Below are positions 55,604-64,000 of a stretch of 64,000 bases of DNA, piece after piece. The notes under the pieces were generated by a model, which saw only the letters and a program-made list of their open reading frames with translations, was not told where the DNA came from and ran no database searches. A program made the translations under genes and the position numbers. Within the stretch, counting starts at the first letter, position 1, and the number at the start of each line of letters is the position of its first letter. Source of the stretch: an uncultured Aquimarina sp. (GTDB lineage: Bacteria > Bacteroidota > Bacteroidia > Flavobacteriales > Flavobacteriaceae). The DNA is taken from the NCBI GenBank assembly GCA_947499005.1, contig CANMML010000001.1, positions 1 to 64,000 on the forward strand. Direction: 5' to 3'.

Positions 55604-58384
55604 ATGGATAAATATTCGTTTTTAAATGCCGCATCGACTGCTTTCTTTGCAGAGTTGTACGAGAGGTATTTGCAAAGTCCTGATAGTGTTGAGCCAAGTT
55701 GGAGAGCATTTTTTCAAGGTTTTGATTTTGGAATGGAAAGCGCTCAAGAAGGTGATTTTATAATAGAACAACCATCAGAGGCTTCAACTACTACTACAGT
55801 AGTTATTCCACAAGAAGTTCAAAAAGAATTTCAGGTAGTAAGATTGATTGATAGTTATAGAACTAGAGGTCATTTGTTTACAAGAACTAACCCAGTTCGC
55901 GAGCGTAGAAAATACAGCCCATCTTTAGCAATAGAATCTTTTGGTTTAGAGGCTTCAGATTTAAATAAAACGTTCAGCGCTGGTGAGATAGTAGGTCTAG
56001 GTAAAACTACTTTAAGTCAGATTATTACTCATTTAGAAAAAATTTATTGCGAATCTATAGGTGTAGAATATATGTACATCCGTGGACCAGAAGAGCGTCA
56101 GTGGATTCAGGATAAGCTGAATGCTAATGGTAATCGTACGGTTTTTTCTGCTGAAGAAAAGAAAGATATCCTAGGGAAATTAAATGAAGCGGTGTCTTTT
56201 GAGAGTTTCTTGCATACGAAGTATGTAGGGCAAAAGCGTTTCTCTTTAGAAGGATGTGAAGCTTTAATTCCTGCTTTAGATCATTTACTAGAAAAAGCTT
56301 CTGATTTAGGAGTGAAAGAATTTGTAATGGGTATGGCTCACCGTGGCCGTTTAAGTACGTTGACAAATATTTTTGGTAAAAGTGCAAAAGATATCTTTAG
56401 TGAATTTGATGGAAAGGACTATGAGGAAGATATATTTGATGGTGACGTAAAGTATCATATGGGATGGACTGGAGTTCGTAAAAGCGCTTCGGGGAACGAA
56501 ATCAATATGAATATTGCTCCGAATCCTTCACATTTGGAAACCGTTGGAGCAGTTGTTGAAGGGATTGCAAGAGCGAAGCAAGATCGTATTTACAAGAACG
56601 AAGAGTCTGCGGTACTTCCTATTATAGTGCATGGTGATGCAGCTATCGCTGGTCAAGGTATTGCGTACGAAATTGTACAGATGTCGAGATTGGATGGGTA
56701 TAAAACTAATGGTACAATCCATATCGTAGTGAATAACCAAATCGGGTTTACAACTAATTATCTTGATGCGCGCTCTTCTACTTATTGTACGGATGTGGCT
56801 AAGGTAACTTTGTCGCCTGTATTACATGTGAATGCCGATGATGCAGAAGCAGTAGTGCATGCAGTGAATTTTGCTTTGGATTATCGTATGAAATTCAAGC
56901 GAGATGTATTTATCGATTTATTAGGATATCGTAAGTATGGGCATAATGAAGGAGATGAGCCTAAATTTACACAGCCTAAATTATACAAAGCAATCTCGAA
57001 ACATAAAAACCCTAGAGATATTTATGCTGAAAAGCTAAAAGCTTCGGGTATTGTTGATGACGCTTACATAAAGCAGATAGAGGCCGATTATAAAAGTAGT
57101 CTAGAGGAAGAATTAGAATCTTCTCGAAAAGAAGAAAAGACCGTGATTACTCCATTTATGGAAAATGAATGGGAAGGATTCACTAGAGTGCAGGAAGATC
57201 GAATGATGGAAACAATTGATACAACGTATCAATTAGATCAATTAACAGAAGTTGCTGAGGTAATTACCAAATTGCCAGAAGATAAAAAGTTTTTTAGGAA
57301 AGCAGCTAAAGTCATAAAGGATCGTCGTAAAATGTATTTCGAGTCTAATCAATTAGATTGGGCTATGGGAGAATTGTTAGCGTATGGTTCGTTATTGAAA
57401 GAAGGATACGATGTTCGTCTAAGTGGGCAAGATGTAGAGCGAGGAACGTTCTCTCACAGACATGCTGTAGTAAAAGTAGAAGAGAGCGAAGAAGAAGTTG
57501 AATTGTTGAATCACTTAAAAGGTGATCAAGGCGATTTTTATGTCTATAATTCTTTTCTGTCAGAATATGGTGTAGTAGGTTTTGATTATGGTTATGCCAT
57601 GGCAAGTCCTAAAACATTAACTATTTGGGAAGCACAATTTGGTGATTTCAGTAATGGAGCACAAATTATGATTGATCAATATATTTCTGCTGCAGAAGAT
57701 AAATGGAAAATGCAGAATGGATTAGTGATGTTATTGCCTCATGGGTATGAAGGTCAGGGAGCAGAGCATTCATCGGCGCGTATGGAGCGTTATTTGCAAT
57801 TATGTGCTAAGGACAATATGTTTGTAGCAGATGTTTCGACTCCGGCCAATTTATTTCATTTGTTACGTCGTCAGATGAAGGCAGAGTACCGTAAGCCTTT
57901 GGTGGTGTTTACACCTAAGAGTTTGTTACGTCATCCTAAAGTAGTTTCTACTAAGGAAGAATTTGCAGAAGGTAGTTTCCAATTGTTAATTGATGATACT
58001 GAAGCGAAAGTGGCTAAAACAAAATCGGTTGTATTTTGTACAGGGAAATTCTACTATGATTTATTGAATGAGCAAGAAAAGTTAGATAGAGATGATGTCG
58101 CATTAGTAAGAATAGAACAATTATTTCCATTGCCGACAGAACAAATGGATGAGATCATAGCAAAATACAGTAATGCTGATGATATTGTTTGGGCGCAAGA
58201 GGAACCACGAAATATGGGGGCTATGGCTCATGTGTTAATGCATCATGACAAAGCTTCAAGTTTCCGTTTTGCGACGAGAAGACCTTATGGAGCGCCAGCC
58301 GCTGGAAGTTCGACGAGATCAAAACGTCGTCACCAGCAAGTGATTGATTATGTATTCGATAAAACGAAAAATAATCAACGATAA
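55604..58384 (+). CDS. sucA: 2-oxoglutarate dehydrogenase E1 component
   Basis: Thiamine-diphosphate-dependent decarboxylase of the TCA cycle. 926 residues. N-terminal E2-binding motif (FLNAASTAFFAELYERYLQS), GMAHRGRLSTL, the ThDP site HGDAAIAGQGIAYE ... NNQIGFTTN, GYRKYGHNEGDEPKFTQP, and the C-terminal transketolase-like domain (LLPHGYEGQGAEHSSARMER). Normal length. Followed after 55 bases by sucB. Confidence 0.95.
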   Translation: MDKYSFLNAASTAFFAELYERYLQSPDSVEPSWRAFFQGFDFGMESAQEGDFIIEQPSEASTTTTVVIPQEVQKEFQVVRLIDSYRTRGHLFTRTNPVRERRKYSPSLAIESFGLEASDLNKTFSAGEIVGLGKTTLSQIITHLEKIYCESIGVEYMYIRGPEERQWIQDKLNANGNRTVFSAEEKKDILGKLNEAVSFESFLHTKYVGQKRFSLEGCEALIPALDHLLEKASDLGVKEFVMGMAHRGRLSTLTNIFGKSAKDIFSEFDGKDYEEDIFDGDVKYHMGWTGVRKSASGNEINMNIAPNPSHLETVGAVVEGIARAKQDRIYKNEESAVLPIIVHGDAAIAGQGIAYEIVQMSRLDGYKTNGTIHIVVNNQIGFTTNYLDARSSTYCTDVAKVTLSPVLHVNADDAEAVVHAVNFALDYRMKFKRDVFIDLLGYRKYGHNEGDEPKFTQPKLYKAISKHKNPRDIYAEKLKASGIVDDAYIKQIEADYKSSLEEELESSRKEEKTVITPFMENEWEGFTRVQEDRMMETIDTTYQLDQLTEVAEVITKLPEDKKFFRKAAKVIKDRRKMYFESNQLDWAMGELLAYGSLLKEGYDVRLSGQDVERGTFSHRHAVVKVEESEEEVELLNHLKGDQGDFYVYNSFLSEYGVVGFDYGYAMASPKTLTIWEAQFGDFSNGAQIMIDQYISAAEDKWKMQNGLVMLLPHGYEGQGAEHSSARMERYLQLCAKDNMFVADVSTPANLFHLLRRQMKAEYRKPLVVFTPKSLLRHPKVVSTKEEFAEGSFQLLIDDTEAKVAKTKSVVFCTGKFYYDLLNEQEKLDRDDVALVRIEQLFPLPTEQMDEIIAKYSNADDIVWAQEEPRNMGAMAHVLMHHDKASSFRFATRRPYGAPAAGSSTRSKRRHQQVIDYVFDKTKNNQR

Positions 58385-58439
58385 TTAAAAGAGATAAATA
58401 AAAAATAAAACCTTACCCGAAAGGGCAAATAAACATATT

Positions 58440-59657
58440 ATGGCTTTAGAAATGAAAGTCCCATCACCGGGAGAATCTATTACCGAAGTTGAAATTGCTA
58501 CTTGGTTAGTGCAAGACGGTGATTATGTAGAAAAAGATCAAGCTATTGCAGAGGTAGATAGTGATAAAGCAACCTTAGAATTACCAGCAGAAGCAAGTGG
58601 TATCATTACATTGAAAGCAGAAGAAGGAGATGCTGTTGCAGTTGGTGAAGTAGTTTGTTTAATCGATACAGATGCGGCAAAGCCAGAGGGTGGTGCTCCC
58701 GCAAAGGAGGAAGCTCCTAAAGAAGAGGCTAAACCAGCTCCTGTTGCAGTTTCTGCACCAGTAAAAACAGAAACGTATGCTACGGGAAGTGCTTCTCCAG
58801 CGGCTAAGAAAGTGTTAGCTGAGAAAGGAATTGCACCTGCTCAGGTAACTGGAACAGGTAAAGATGGACGTATTACTAAAGCAGATGCTGTAAATGCGGT
58901 GCCTTCAATGGGGACTCCAACAACAGGTGGTAGTAGAGGAACTGAGCGTAAGAAGATGTCTATGTTACGTCGTAAGGTAGCAGAGCGTTTAGTGTCTGTG
59001 AAAAACGAAACGGCAATGTTGACTACGTTTAATGAAGTAAACATGCAGCCAATCTTTGATCTTCGAAATGAATATAAAGTAGCATTTAAAGAGAAGCATG
59101 GAGTTGGATTAGGCTTTATGTCTTTCTTTACATTAGCATGTACGCGTGCTTTGCAAATGTATCCAGCGGTAAATGCGATGATTGATGGAAAGGAAATGAT
59201 CATGCATGATTTCCAAGATATTAGTATTGCAGTTTCAGGGCCAAAAGGATTAATGGTTCCTGTAATCAGAAATGCAGAAAATTTATCTTTCCGTGGAGTT
59301 GAAAGTGAAGTAAAGCGATTAGCAATACGTGCTCGTGACGGTCAAATTACGGTTGATGAAATGACAGGAGGTACATTTACAATTACTAACGGTGGTGTGT
59401 TTGGTTCTATGTTATCTACACCGATTATTAACCCTCCGCAATCTGCAATCTTAGGAATGCACAATATTGTAGAGCGTCCAATGGCGGTTAATGGTCAAGT
59501 AGTAATACAGCCGATTATGTACGTGGCTTTATCATATGATCATAGAATCATTGATGGTAAAGAGTCTGTAGGTTTCTTAGTGGCTGTTAAAGAAGCGTTA
59601 GAAAACCCAGTAGAGTTATTAATGAATGGAGATATTAAGAAGGCATTAGAGATGTAG
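58440..59657 (+). CDS. sucB: 2-oxoglutarate dehydrogenase E2 (succinyltransferase)
   Basis: 405 residues. One lipoyl domain with the modified Lys in [13 protein letters not shown], an Ala/Pro/Glu linker (~80-110), the E1/E3-binding domain ([32 protein letters not shown]), and the catalytic acyltransferase domain ending with [17 protein letters not shown] (catalytic His and Asp). Operon with sucA; E3 is not in the window. Confidence 0.94.
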   Translation: MALEMKVPSPGESITEVEIATWLVQDGDYVEKDQAIAEVDSDKATLELPAEASGIITLKAEEGDAVAVGEVVCLIDTDAAKPEGGAPAKEEAPKEEAKPAPVAVSAPVKTETYATGSASPAAKKVLAEKGIAPAQVTGTGKDGRITKADAVNAVPSMGTPTTGGSRGTERKKMSMLRRKVAERLVSVKNETAMLTTFNEVNMQPIFDLRNEYKVAFKEKHGVGLGFMSFFTLACTRALQMYPAVNAMIDGKEMIMHDFQDISIAVSGPKGLMVPVIRNAENLSFRGVESEVKRLAIRARDGQITVDEMTGGTFTITNGGVFGSMLSTPIINPPQSAILGMHNIVERPMAVNGQVVIQPIMYVALSYDHRIIDGKESVGFLVAVKEALENPVELLMNGDIKKALEM

Positions 59658-59685
59658 TCTTTAGTAAATTCTAAATTTTATTTGG

Positions 59686-59717
59686 ATCCCTCTTGTTAAT
59701 TCGAGAGGGATTTTTTA
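59686..59717 (+). terminator. Terminator after sucB
   Basis: ATCCCTCT / AGAGGGAT stem with a T run. Confidence 0.82.
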
Positions 59718-59720
59718 TGC

Positions 59721-60953
59721 TTACATTCTTAGTGAAAAATAAACACTAAAAGCAATAAAGTAAATAATGCCAACGATGCTAAAGATTCTTAGCCAGCGTT
59801 TAGGTTTCTTGTCTTCAGGCATGGTTTTACCTGTAACAGCAAGGTAGTTTAAAATAGCAATTACAGGGGCAGTTACAAAGGCAACAGTTGTTGCAAAATT
59901 AACCATGGCTTTCATATTGGTTATTCCAAATCGAATCAATAAAATAGAGCCAATAGCTACAATGAGCATCCAAAAAGTGAAAAGTGACCTCTCTTTTTTT
60001 ACAGAAGGGAAGATCATTTTTGTGGTTGGTGTCATTACTCTAGGAAAAGCATCTAAACAAGTAAGTGTAGTGCTAAACATAGTTGTCAATGCTGCAATGG
60101 CAATGATATAATACGCCCAATTTCCTAAAGCGTCTGTATAGATATTGATTAATTGTTTTGCGAAAGCACCGCCGCTAGAAGCTAAAGGAATTCCTGTTCC
60201 GTAAATGGTGCTGGCTCCTAGAGCTAAAAATAATAAAGCCAAAATCATAGTGCCCCAATACCCTATTTTAAAGTCGAATAAAGCAGATTTCAAGGGAATG
60301 TTACCGTTAGTTGATTTGGCCTTTTCTGTAGTCCATAAGGAGTGCCAAACCGAAACATCTAAAGGGGCAGGCATCCACCCGACAAGAGTCACTAAGAATA
60401 ACAAGTGTGTATTTTCTTTAAATGAAAAAGAAATAGAGTGTTCGGGTAATCTTACAATATCTCCTTGAAAAGCCGCGATCAAAGCAATGATAGTGGTAGC
60501 AGATAATAGAAGAATGACATATTTCATTCCTTTATCCAAAAAGCCATAATTTCCTAATAACAATATGGTAGTGCAGCTTAAAAGCAGGGCAGCCGTGACG
60601 ATCCAGTTAGGAGCATTCCAATTAAAAATTTCGCTAATTAATCCAGCAGTAACAATGCTTACGGCAGCTTGTATAATAAACATGGTTACAATAGTGAATA
60701 TGGCGAATAGGTATATAGACCATTTCCCTAAAGATTGATATCCGTGAAGTAAACTTTTTCCCGTGCTAGCAGCATATCTAGGTGCGTATTCGAAGAAAGG
60801 GTATTTTAAAATATTAGCAATGATAACTGCCCAGACTAACCCATAGCCAAATTTAGCCCCAGCAGCAGTAGATTGAACTAAATGTGAAACTCCGATAGCA
60901 GCCCCTGCATAAAGCAAACCAGGGCCTAATTTTTTATACCAAGCTGTTGACAT
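59721..60953 (-). CDS. Nramp-related membrane transporter
   Basis: 410 residues with about 11 membrane helices, related to Nramp/MntH divalent-metal transporters. The metal-site motifs differ: helix 1 has AGAAIGVSHLV where Mn/Fe transporters have DPGN, and helix 6 reads GWMPAPLD instead of the usual A/C-x-x-MPH. So the transported ion is probably not Mn2+/Fe2+, and could be another substrate. Monocistronic, convergent with sucB. Confidence 0.78.
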   Translation of the reverse strand: MSTAWYKKLGPGLLYAGAAIGVSHLVQSTAAGAKFGYGLVWAVIIANILKYPFFEYAPRYAASTGKSLLHGYQSLGKWSIYLFAIFTIVTMFIIQAAVSIVTAGLISEIFNWNAPNWIVTAALLLSCTTILLLGNYGFLDKGMKYVILLLSATTIIALIAAFQGDIVRLPEHSISFSFKENTHLLFLVTLVGWMPAPLDVSVWHSLWTTEKAKSTNGNIPLKSALFDFKIGYWGTMILALLFLALGASTIYGTGIPLASSGGAFAKQLINIYTDALGNWAYYIIAIAALTTMFSTTLTCLDAFPRVMTPTTKMIFPSVKKERSLFTFWMLIVAIGSILLIRFGITNMKAMVNFATTVAFVTAPVIAILNYLAVTGKTMPEDKKPKRWLRIFSIVGIIYFIAFSVYFSLRM

Positions 60954-61029
60954 AATTGATTTCTAATTGACGAAAGCGAAAATAAGAAATGAAAATTTAG
61001 TGTCGATTAAAAGCAAATGTTTGGAGTTG

Positions 61030-62262
61030 CTAGTTCTTCAAAACAAGTTCACTGGATATAACCTCTCCAGCTTTTCGGAGCTGTAAGATATAAATGCCTG
61101 TAGGGTATTTTGATAAATTAATAGTGTCACTTTTTGGAGATACAAATTCTAGGATTTTGCCATTGATATCAGTTATAATGAATTGTTCTTTTTGGAAAAT
61201 TTTAGGGATAAAAATAAAGTCACTAGTTGGATTAGGGTATACGGTAAGTGCGCCACTCTTGAAATTGAATTCATCAATCGAAAGAGTGATTCGCTGATCA
61301 AGGATTAGATCTTTTACTAATTGACCACTAGTAGACAACTCATCATTTTTTAATCCATCAAGTCCTTTTTGAAAGTTAATAATGCTAGAAGATTCTAACT
61401 TGTCGCTAATACTCCAATTGAGGTGGCTAATGTGGTTTTCTTTCAAGAAATTAATCCAACGCTCAGTTTCTTCAGTATCTACACCACCATTTCCATCGGC
61501 ATTTGTAGAGCCCCATTCTGTCACGAATATAGCAATGCCATTGGTCATTGCTAAGGATACTCTATCTCGTAACCATTGTTTATGAGTACCCGAATAAAAG
61601 TGAAGTGTATAAGCCGTATTTACATCATTTATGGGGCTAGCAGCAGCTTCATCTACGCGTTGTGACCATTCTCGATTACCTACAATAATTAAATTGTCAG
61701 GGTCTTTTTCGCGAATTGCGTCAATAACTGTTTCAGAATAAGATTTAATAGTATTCCAATTCTGAGTTATTGGCTCGTTATAAACTTCATAAATAATATG
61801 ATCATAGGTCCCGTACTCTTCGGCAATTTCAGAGAAAAACTGTACTGCTTCGGTGGTGTACCTTTCTGCTTCATGAGTATGCCAATCTACAATTACGTAA
61901 ATGTTGTTCGCAATGGCAGCATCAATCACTTTCTTAATTTTTTCTTTTTGTACAGCAGGGCTGTCAATATAACCACGGCCTTCATCCCAGGTTTCTTTAA
62001 CTCCCATTGCAGCTCGAACAATACCAATGCCCCAATTTTCAGAAAGAAAGTTGATGGTTTCTGCATTGTAATAATCTGAGGTGTCTCCAGCATTACTCCA
62101 AAATAAACTAGTACCCGCTAAACTTATTTTATTGCCGTTTTCGGCAGTCACATGACTGCCGTTAACTTGCAATTTTCCGTACAATTGTACGGGGCTTTGG
62201 GCGAAAAGGGAGTTGCATATAAAAGCTAAGCAGGTAAATATGAGAGCGTTTAGTTTATTCAT
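61030..62262 (-). CDS. Secreted GH5 endoglucanase with T9SS sorting domain
   Basis: 410 residues. Signal peptide (1-~21, SLFAQ), GH5 catalytic domain (~25-325) with acid/base Glu163 in YEVYNEP and nucleophile Glu249 in FVTEWGS, plus VIVDWHTH and TAYTLHFYSGTH. C-terminal ~80 residues are a type A T9SS signal (LTVYPNPTSDFIFIPKIF ... YPTGIYILQLRKAGE). Hydrolyses beta-1,4-glucans such as cellulose or related hemicelluloses at or outside the cell surface. Confidence 0.92.
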   Translation of the reverse strand: MNKLNALIFTCLAFICNSLFAQSPVQLYGKLQVNGSHVTAENGNKISLAGTSLFWSNAGDTSDYYNAETINFLSENWGIGIVRAAMGVKETWDEGRGYIDSPAVQKEKIKKVIDAAIANNIYVIVDWHTHEAERYTTEAVQFFSEIAEEYGTYDHIIYEVYNEPITQNWNTIKSYSETVIDAIREKDPDNLIIVGNREWSQRVDEAAASPINDVNTAYTLHFYSGTHKQWLRDRVSLAMTNGIAIFVTEWGSTNADGNGGVDTEETERWINFLKENHISHLNWSISDKLESSSIINFQKGLDGLKNDELSTSGQLVKDLILDQRITLSIDEFNFKSGALTVYPNPTSDFIFIPKIFQKEQFIITDINGKILEFVSPKSDTINLSKYPTGIYILQLRKAGEVISSELVLKN

Positions 62263-62391
62263 GATGAGCTGTTTGGGTAGTATAACTCTTCATTATGATG
62301 TTTATTGTTCAGATTTTTCGTCATATAGAGGAGGTAAATTTTCGATGAAAGGAAATATTATCATTTAATTTGCATTTCAAAATATAAATTC

Positions 62392-63159
62392 ATGATATTA
62401 ACAGATACTCATACTCATTTATATAGTGAAGCTTTTAATGATGATCGTAATGATGTGATTAGGAGAGCTATTGATGCAGGTGTTTCTAGATTTTTTATTC
62501 CAGCAATAGATTCAGAATATACTTCTTCAATGTATGCGTTAAGGGAAAATTTTCCAGACCATATTTTTTTGATGATGGGTGTACATCCAACTCATGTAAA
62601 AGAGAATTATAAAGAAGAATTAGCTCTAGCTAAAGAAGAATTAGATAAAGGAGGGTTTTATGCCGTGGGGGAAATAGGCATGGATTTATATTGGGATAAA
62701 ACCTTTAAAGCAGCACAACAAGAGGCTTTTGATACACAAATTCAATGGGCTAAAGAGCTTCAATTACCTATAAATATACATTGCAGAGATGCTTTCGATG
62801 AGGTTTTTGAAGTATTAGAAAGCAATAAGGGAGAAGATTTGTTTGGAGTTTTTCATTGTTTTACAGGAAATCTAGAGCAAGCTCGAAAAGCAATCTCATA
62901 TAACATGAAGCTAGGTATTGGCGGAGTTAGTACTTTTAAGAATGGAAAGATCGATAAGTTTTTAAAAGAGATTGCTATAGAAAATATCGTTTTGGAAACC
63001 GATGCCCCTTATTTAGCACCGACTCCTTTTAGAGGAAAACGAAATGAGTCTTCATATTTATTACATATAGCGGAAAAGCTTTCCGATATTTATGAGATGC
63101 CATTAAAGGAAATTGCTGAAACCACTACAGAGAATTCGAAAGCTGTTTTCGGAATTTAA
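62392..63159 (+). CDS. TatD-family metal-dependent hydrolase/DNase
   Basis: 255 residues of the TatD-type amidohydrolase fold: DTHTHLYS (metal His pair), GVHPTHV, GEIGMDLYW (Glu), INIHCRDAFDE (His), FHCFTG (His) and LETDAPYLAP (Asp). Members act as 3'-5' DNases or D-aminoacyl-tRNA-type hydrolases; substrate not decided by sequence. Followed 24 bases later by the asparaginase gene. Confidence 0.92.
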   Translation: MILTDTHTHLYSEAFNDDRNDVIRRAIDAGVSRFFIPAIDSEYTSSMYALRENFPDHIFLMMGVHPTHVKENYKEELALAKEELDKGGFYAVGEIGMDLYWDKTFKAAQQEAFDTQIQWAKELQLPINIHCRDAFDEVFEVLESNKGEDLFGVFHCFTGNLEQARKAISYNMKLGIGGVSTFKNGKIDKFLKEIAIENIVLETDAPYLAPTPFRGKRNESSYLLHIAEKLSDIYEMPLKEIAETTTENSKAVFGI

Positions 63160-63183
63160 TGTTGAAAAAACTATTTTGAATAA

Positions 63184-64000
63184 GTGAAACATATTCTCAT
63201 TATATATACAGGAGGAACCATTGGAATGGAAATAGATGCTCAGTCGGGAGCATTAACTCCATTTTCTTTAGAATCATTACTGTCCCAGATACCCGAGTTG
63301 GCTGACGTCGAAGCAAACATCTCGACACACTCATTTGATACTCCAATTGACTCGGCTAATGCTTCAGCAGATTTTTGGATTAGTATAGGAGAAGTTGTTT
63401 TGAATAACAAAGAACACTTTGATGCATTTATAGTCCTCCATGGGACGGATACTATGGCGTTTTCAGCTACAGCATGCAGTTTTATGTTACAGGGCTTGCA
63501 GAAACCTATCATTTTCACAGGTTCGCAATTGCCTATTTCGACACCAAATGCCGATGCAAAAAGAAATTTTCTAGGAGCTCTTCAGTTGCTAATTGATACC
63601 AACGGAGATATGGCACACTTTAAAGAAGTAGGTATTTATTTTAATCAGAAACTTTTTAGAGCTACAAGAGCTACTAAAATTCATACTTCAAGTTTTGAAG
63701 CATTTGGTTCTCCGAATTCGCCTTTGCTTGTAGATAATGAGAAAATAAATTCAGAATTATTTCTAAATGGGCATAATGGGTTCAATTACAATTCAACATT
63801 TTTAAAAGAGGGGATATCTGTCATTACTTGGCATCCATTGATAGGAGAAGCAGAATTTAAGGCATTACTTAATGAAGAAACCAAGGTTTTGATCATTCAA
63901 AGCTATGGTTCGGGTACGCTACCTTTAAATAGTCGTAGCTGGTTGACCAAATTATTGCAAAAAATTTCGGAGAATGGAGGGGTAATAATCAATAAAACGC
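63184..64000 (+). CDS. ansA: Type I L-asparaginase, 3' end cut by window edge
   Basis: Hydrolyses L-asparagine to aspartate and ammonia. Open from GTG 63184 (V-K-H-I-L-I-I-Y-T-G-G-T-I-G) to the window end with no stop, 272 codons seen. First catalytic Thr in YTGGTIG and second in VLHGTDTMAFSA, FTGSQLPI, and the R-A-T-R-A-T-K-I segment typical of cytoplasmic type I enzymes. No signal peptide. Likely in an operon with the TatD gene. Confidence 0.9.
   Translation, partial: MKHILIIYTGGTIGMEIDAQSGALTPFSLESLLSQIPELADVEANISTHSFDTPIDSANASADFWISIGEVVLNNKEHFDAFIVLHGTDTMAFSATACSFMLQGLQKPIIFTGSQLPISTPNADAKRNFLGALQLLIDTNGDMAHFKEVGIYFNQKLFRATRATKIHTSSFEAFGSPNSPLLVDNEKINSELFLNGHNGFNYNSTFLKEGISVITWHPLIGEAEFKALLNEETKVLIIQSYGSGTLPLNSRSWLTKLLQKISENGGVIINKT

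Overview
The window looks like chromosome of a marine or freshwater flavobacterium (Bacteroidota, probably Flavobacteriaceae). The DNA is AT-rich, Shine-Dalgarno sequences are weak or absent, and several genes have the Bacteroidota promoter core TAnnTTTG. Two secreted proteins carry C-terminal type IX secretion (T9SS) sorting domains. The housekeeping genes (class II FbaA, AccD without zinc-ribbon cysteines, rpsO-pnp, PASTA-rluD/ddl/coaD, sucAB) are of flavobacterial type. No rRNA, tRNA or CRISPR array was seen.

Region 1 (1-18 kb) is accessory. It opens with the 3' part of an IS4-type transposase, then a PAS-LuxR regulator and a membrane-anchored P-loop ATPase whose flanks carry two diverged copies of an ~80 bp structured repeat. 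Next come five paralogous 7TM sensor histidine kinases (3433-14243) with a single NarL/LuxR-type response regulator after the first. The fifth kinase runs into a tight three-gene operon: a small catalase-like haem protein, a permuted NlpC/P60 (YiiX-like) papain-fold protein, and a protein closely resembling animal prostaglandin G/H synthase (cyclooxygenase). Catalase-like plus cyclooxygenase-like enzymes suggest a fatty-acid oxygenation (oxylipin) pathway under multi-sensor control. This is the best candidate for an undescribed system.

Region 2 (18-33 kb) holds a minus-strand glycan/glycolipid operon (MORN protein, two GT2 enzymes, a GT-C mannosyltransferase-like protein), aspartate kinase, and a four-gene signalling operon (coiled coil, roadblock-like protein, Ras-like GTPase, hybrid histidine kinase). 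An SDR-DUF2867 pair, fbaA, accD, and a divergent HTH regulator/outer-membrane protein pair with twin operators follow.

Region 3 (33-46 kb) is core: rpsO, pnp, alkB, argS, a cyclophilin-FKBP fusion, an NTF2-like lipoprotein, yaaA, rluD, a PASTA protein, ddl and coaD. At least six genes here have degenerate tandem heptamers just upstream of the start or of the -7 box, and a seventh array forms the argS/PPIase hairpin.

Region 4 (46-64 kb) has a 1773-residue mosaic T9SS protein, a carbohydrate-binding-like lipoprotein behind a LacI-type operator, a SulP transporter, an esterase, a small outer-membrane protein, sucA-sucB, an Nramp-related transporter with altered metal-site motifs, a GH5 endoglucanase with T9SS tail, a TatD nuclease and a truncated L-asparaginase. 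REP-like hairpins punctuate the intergenic gaps.
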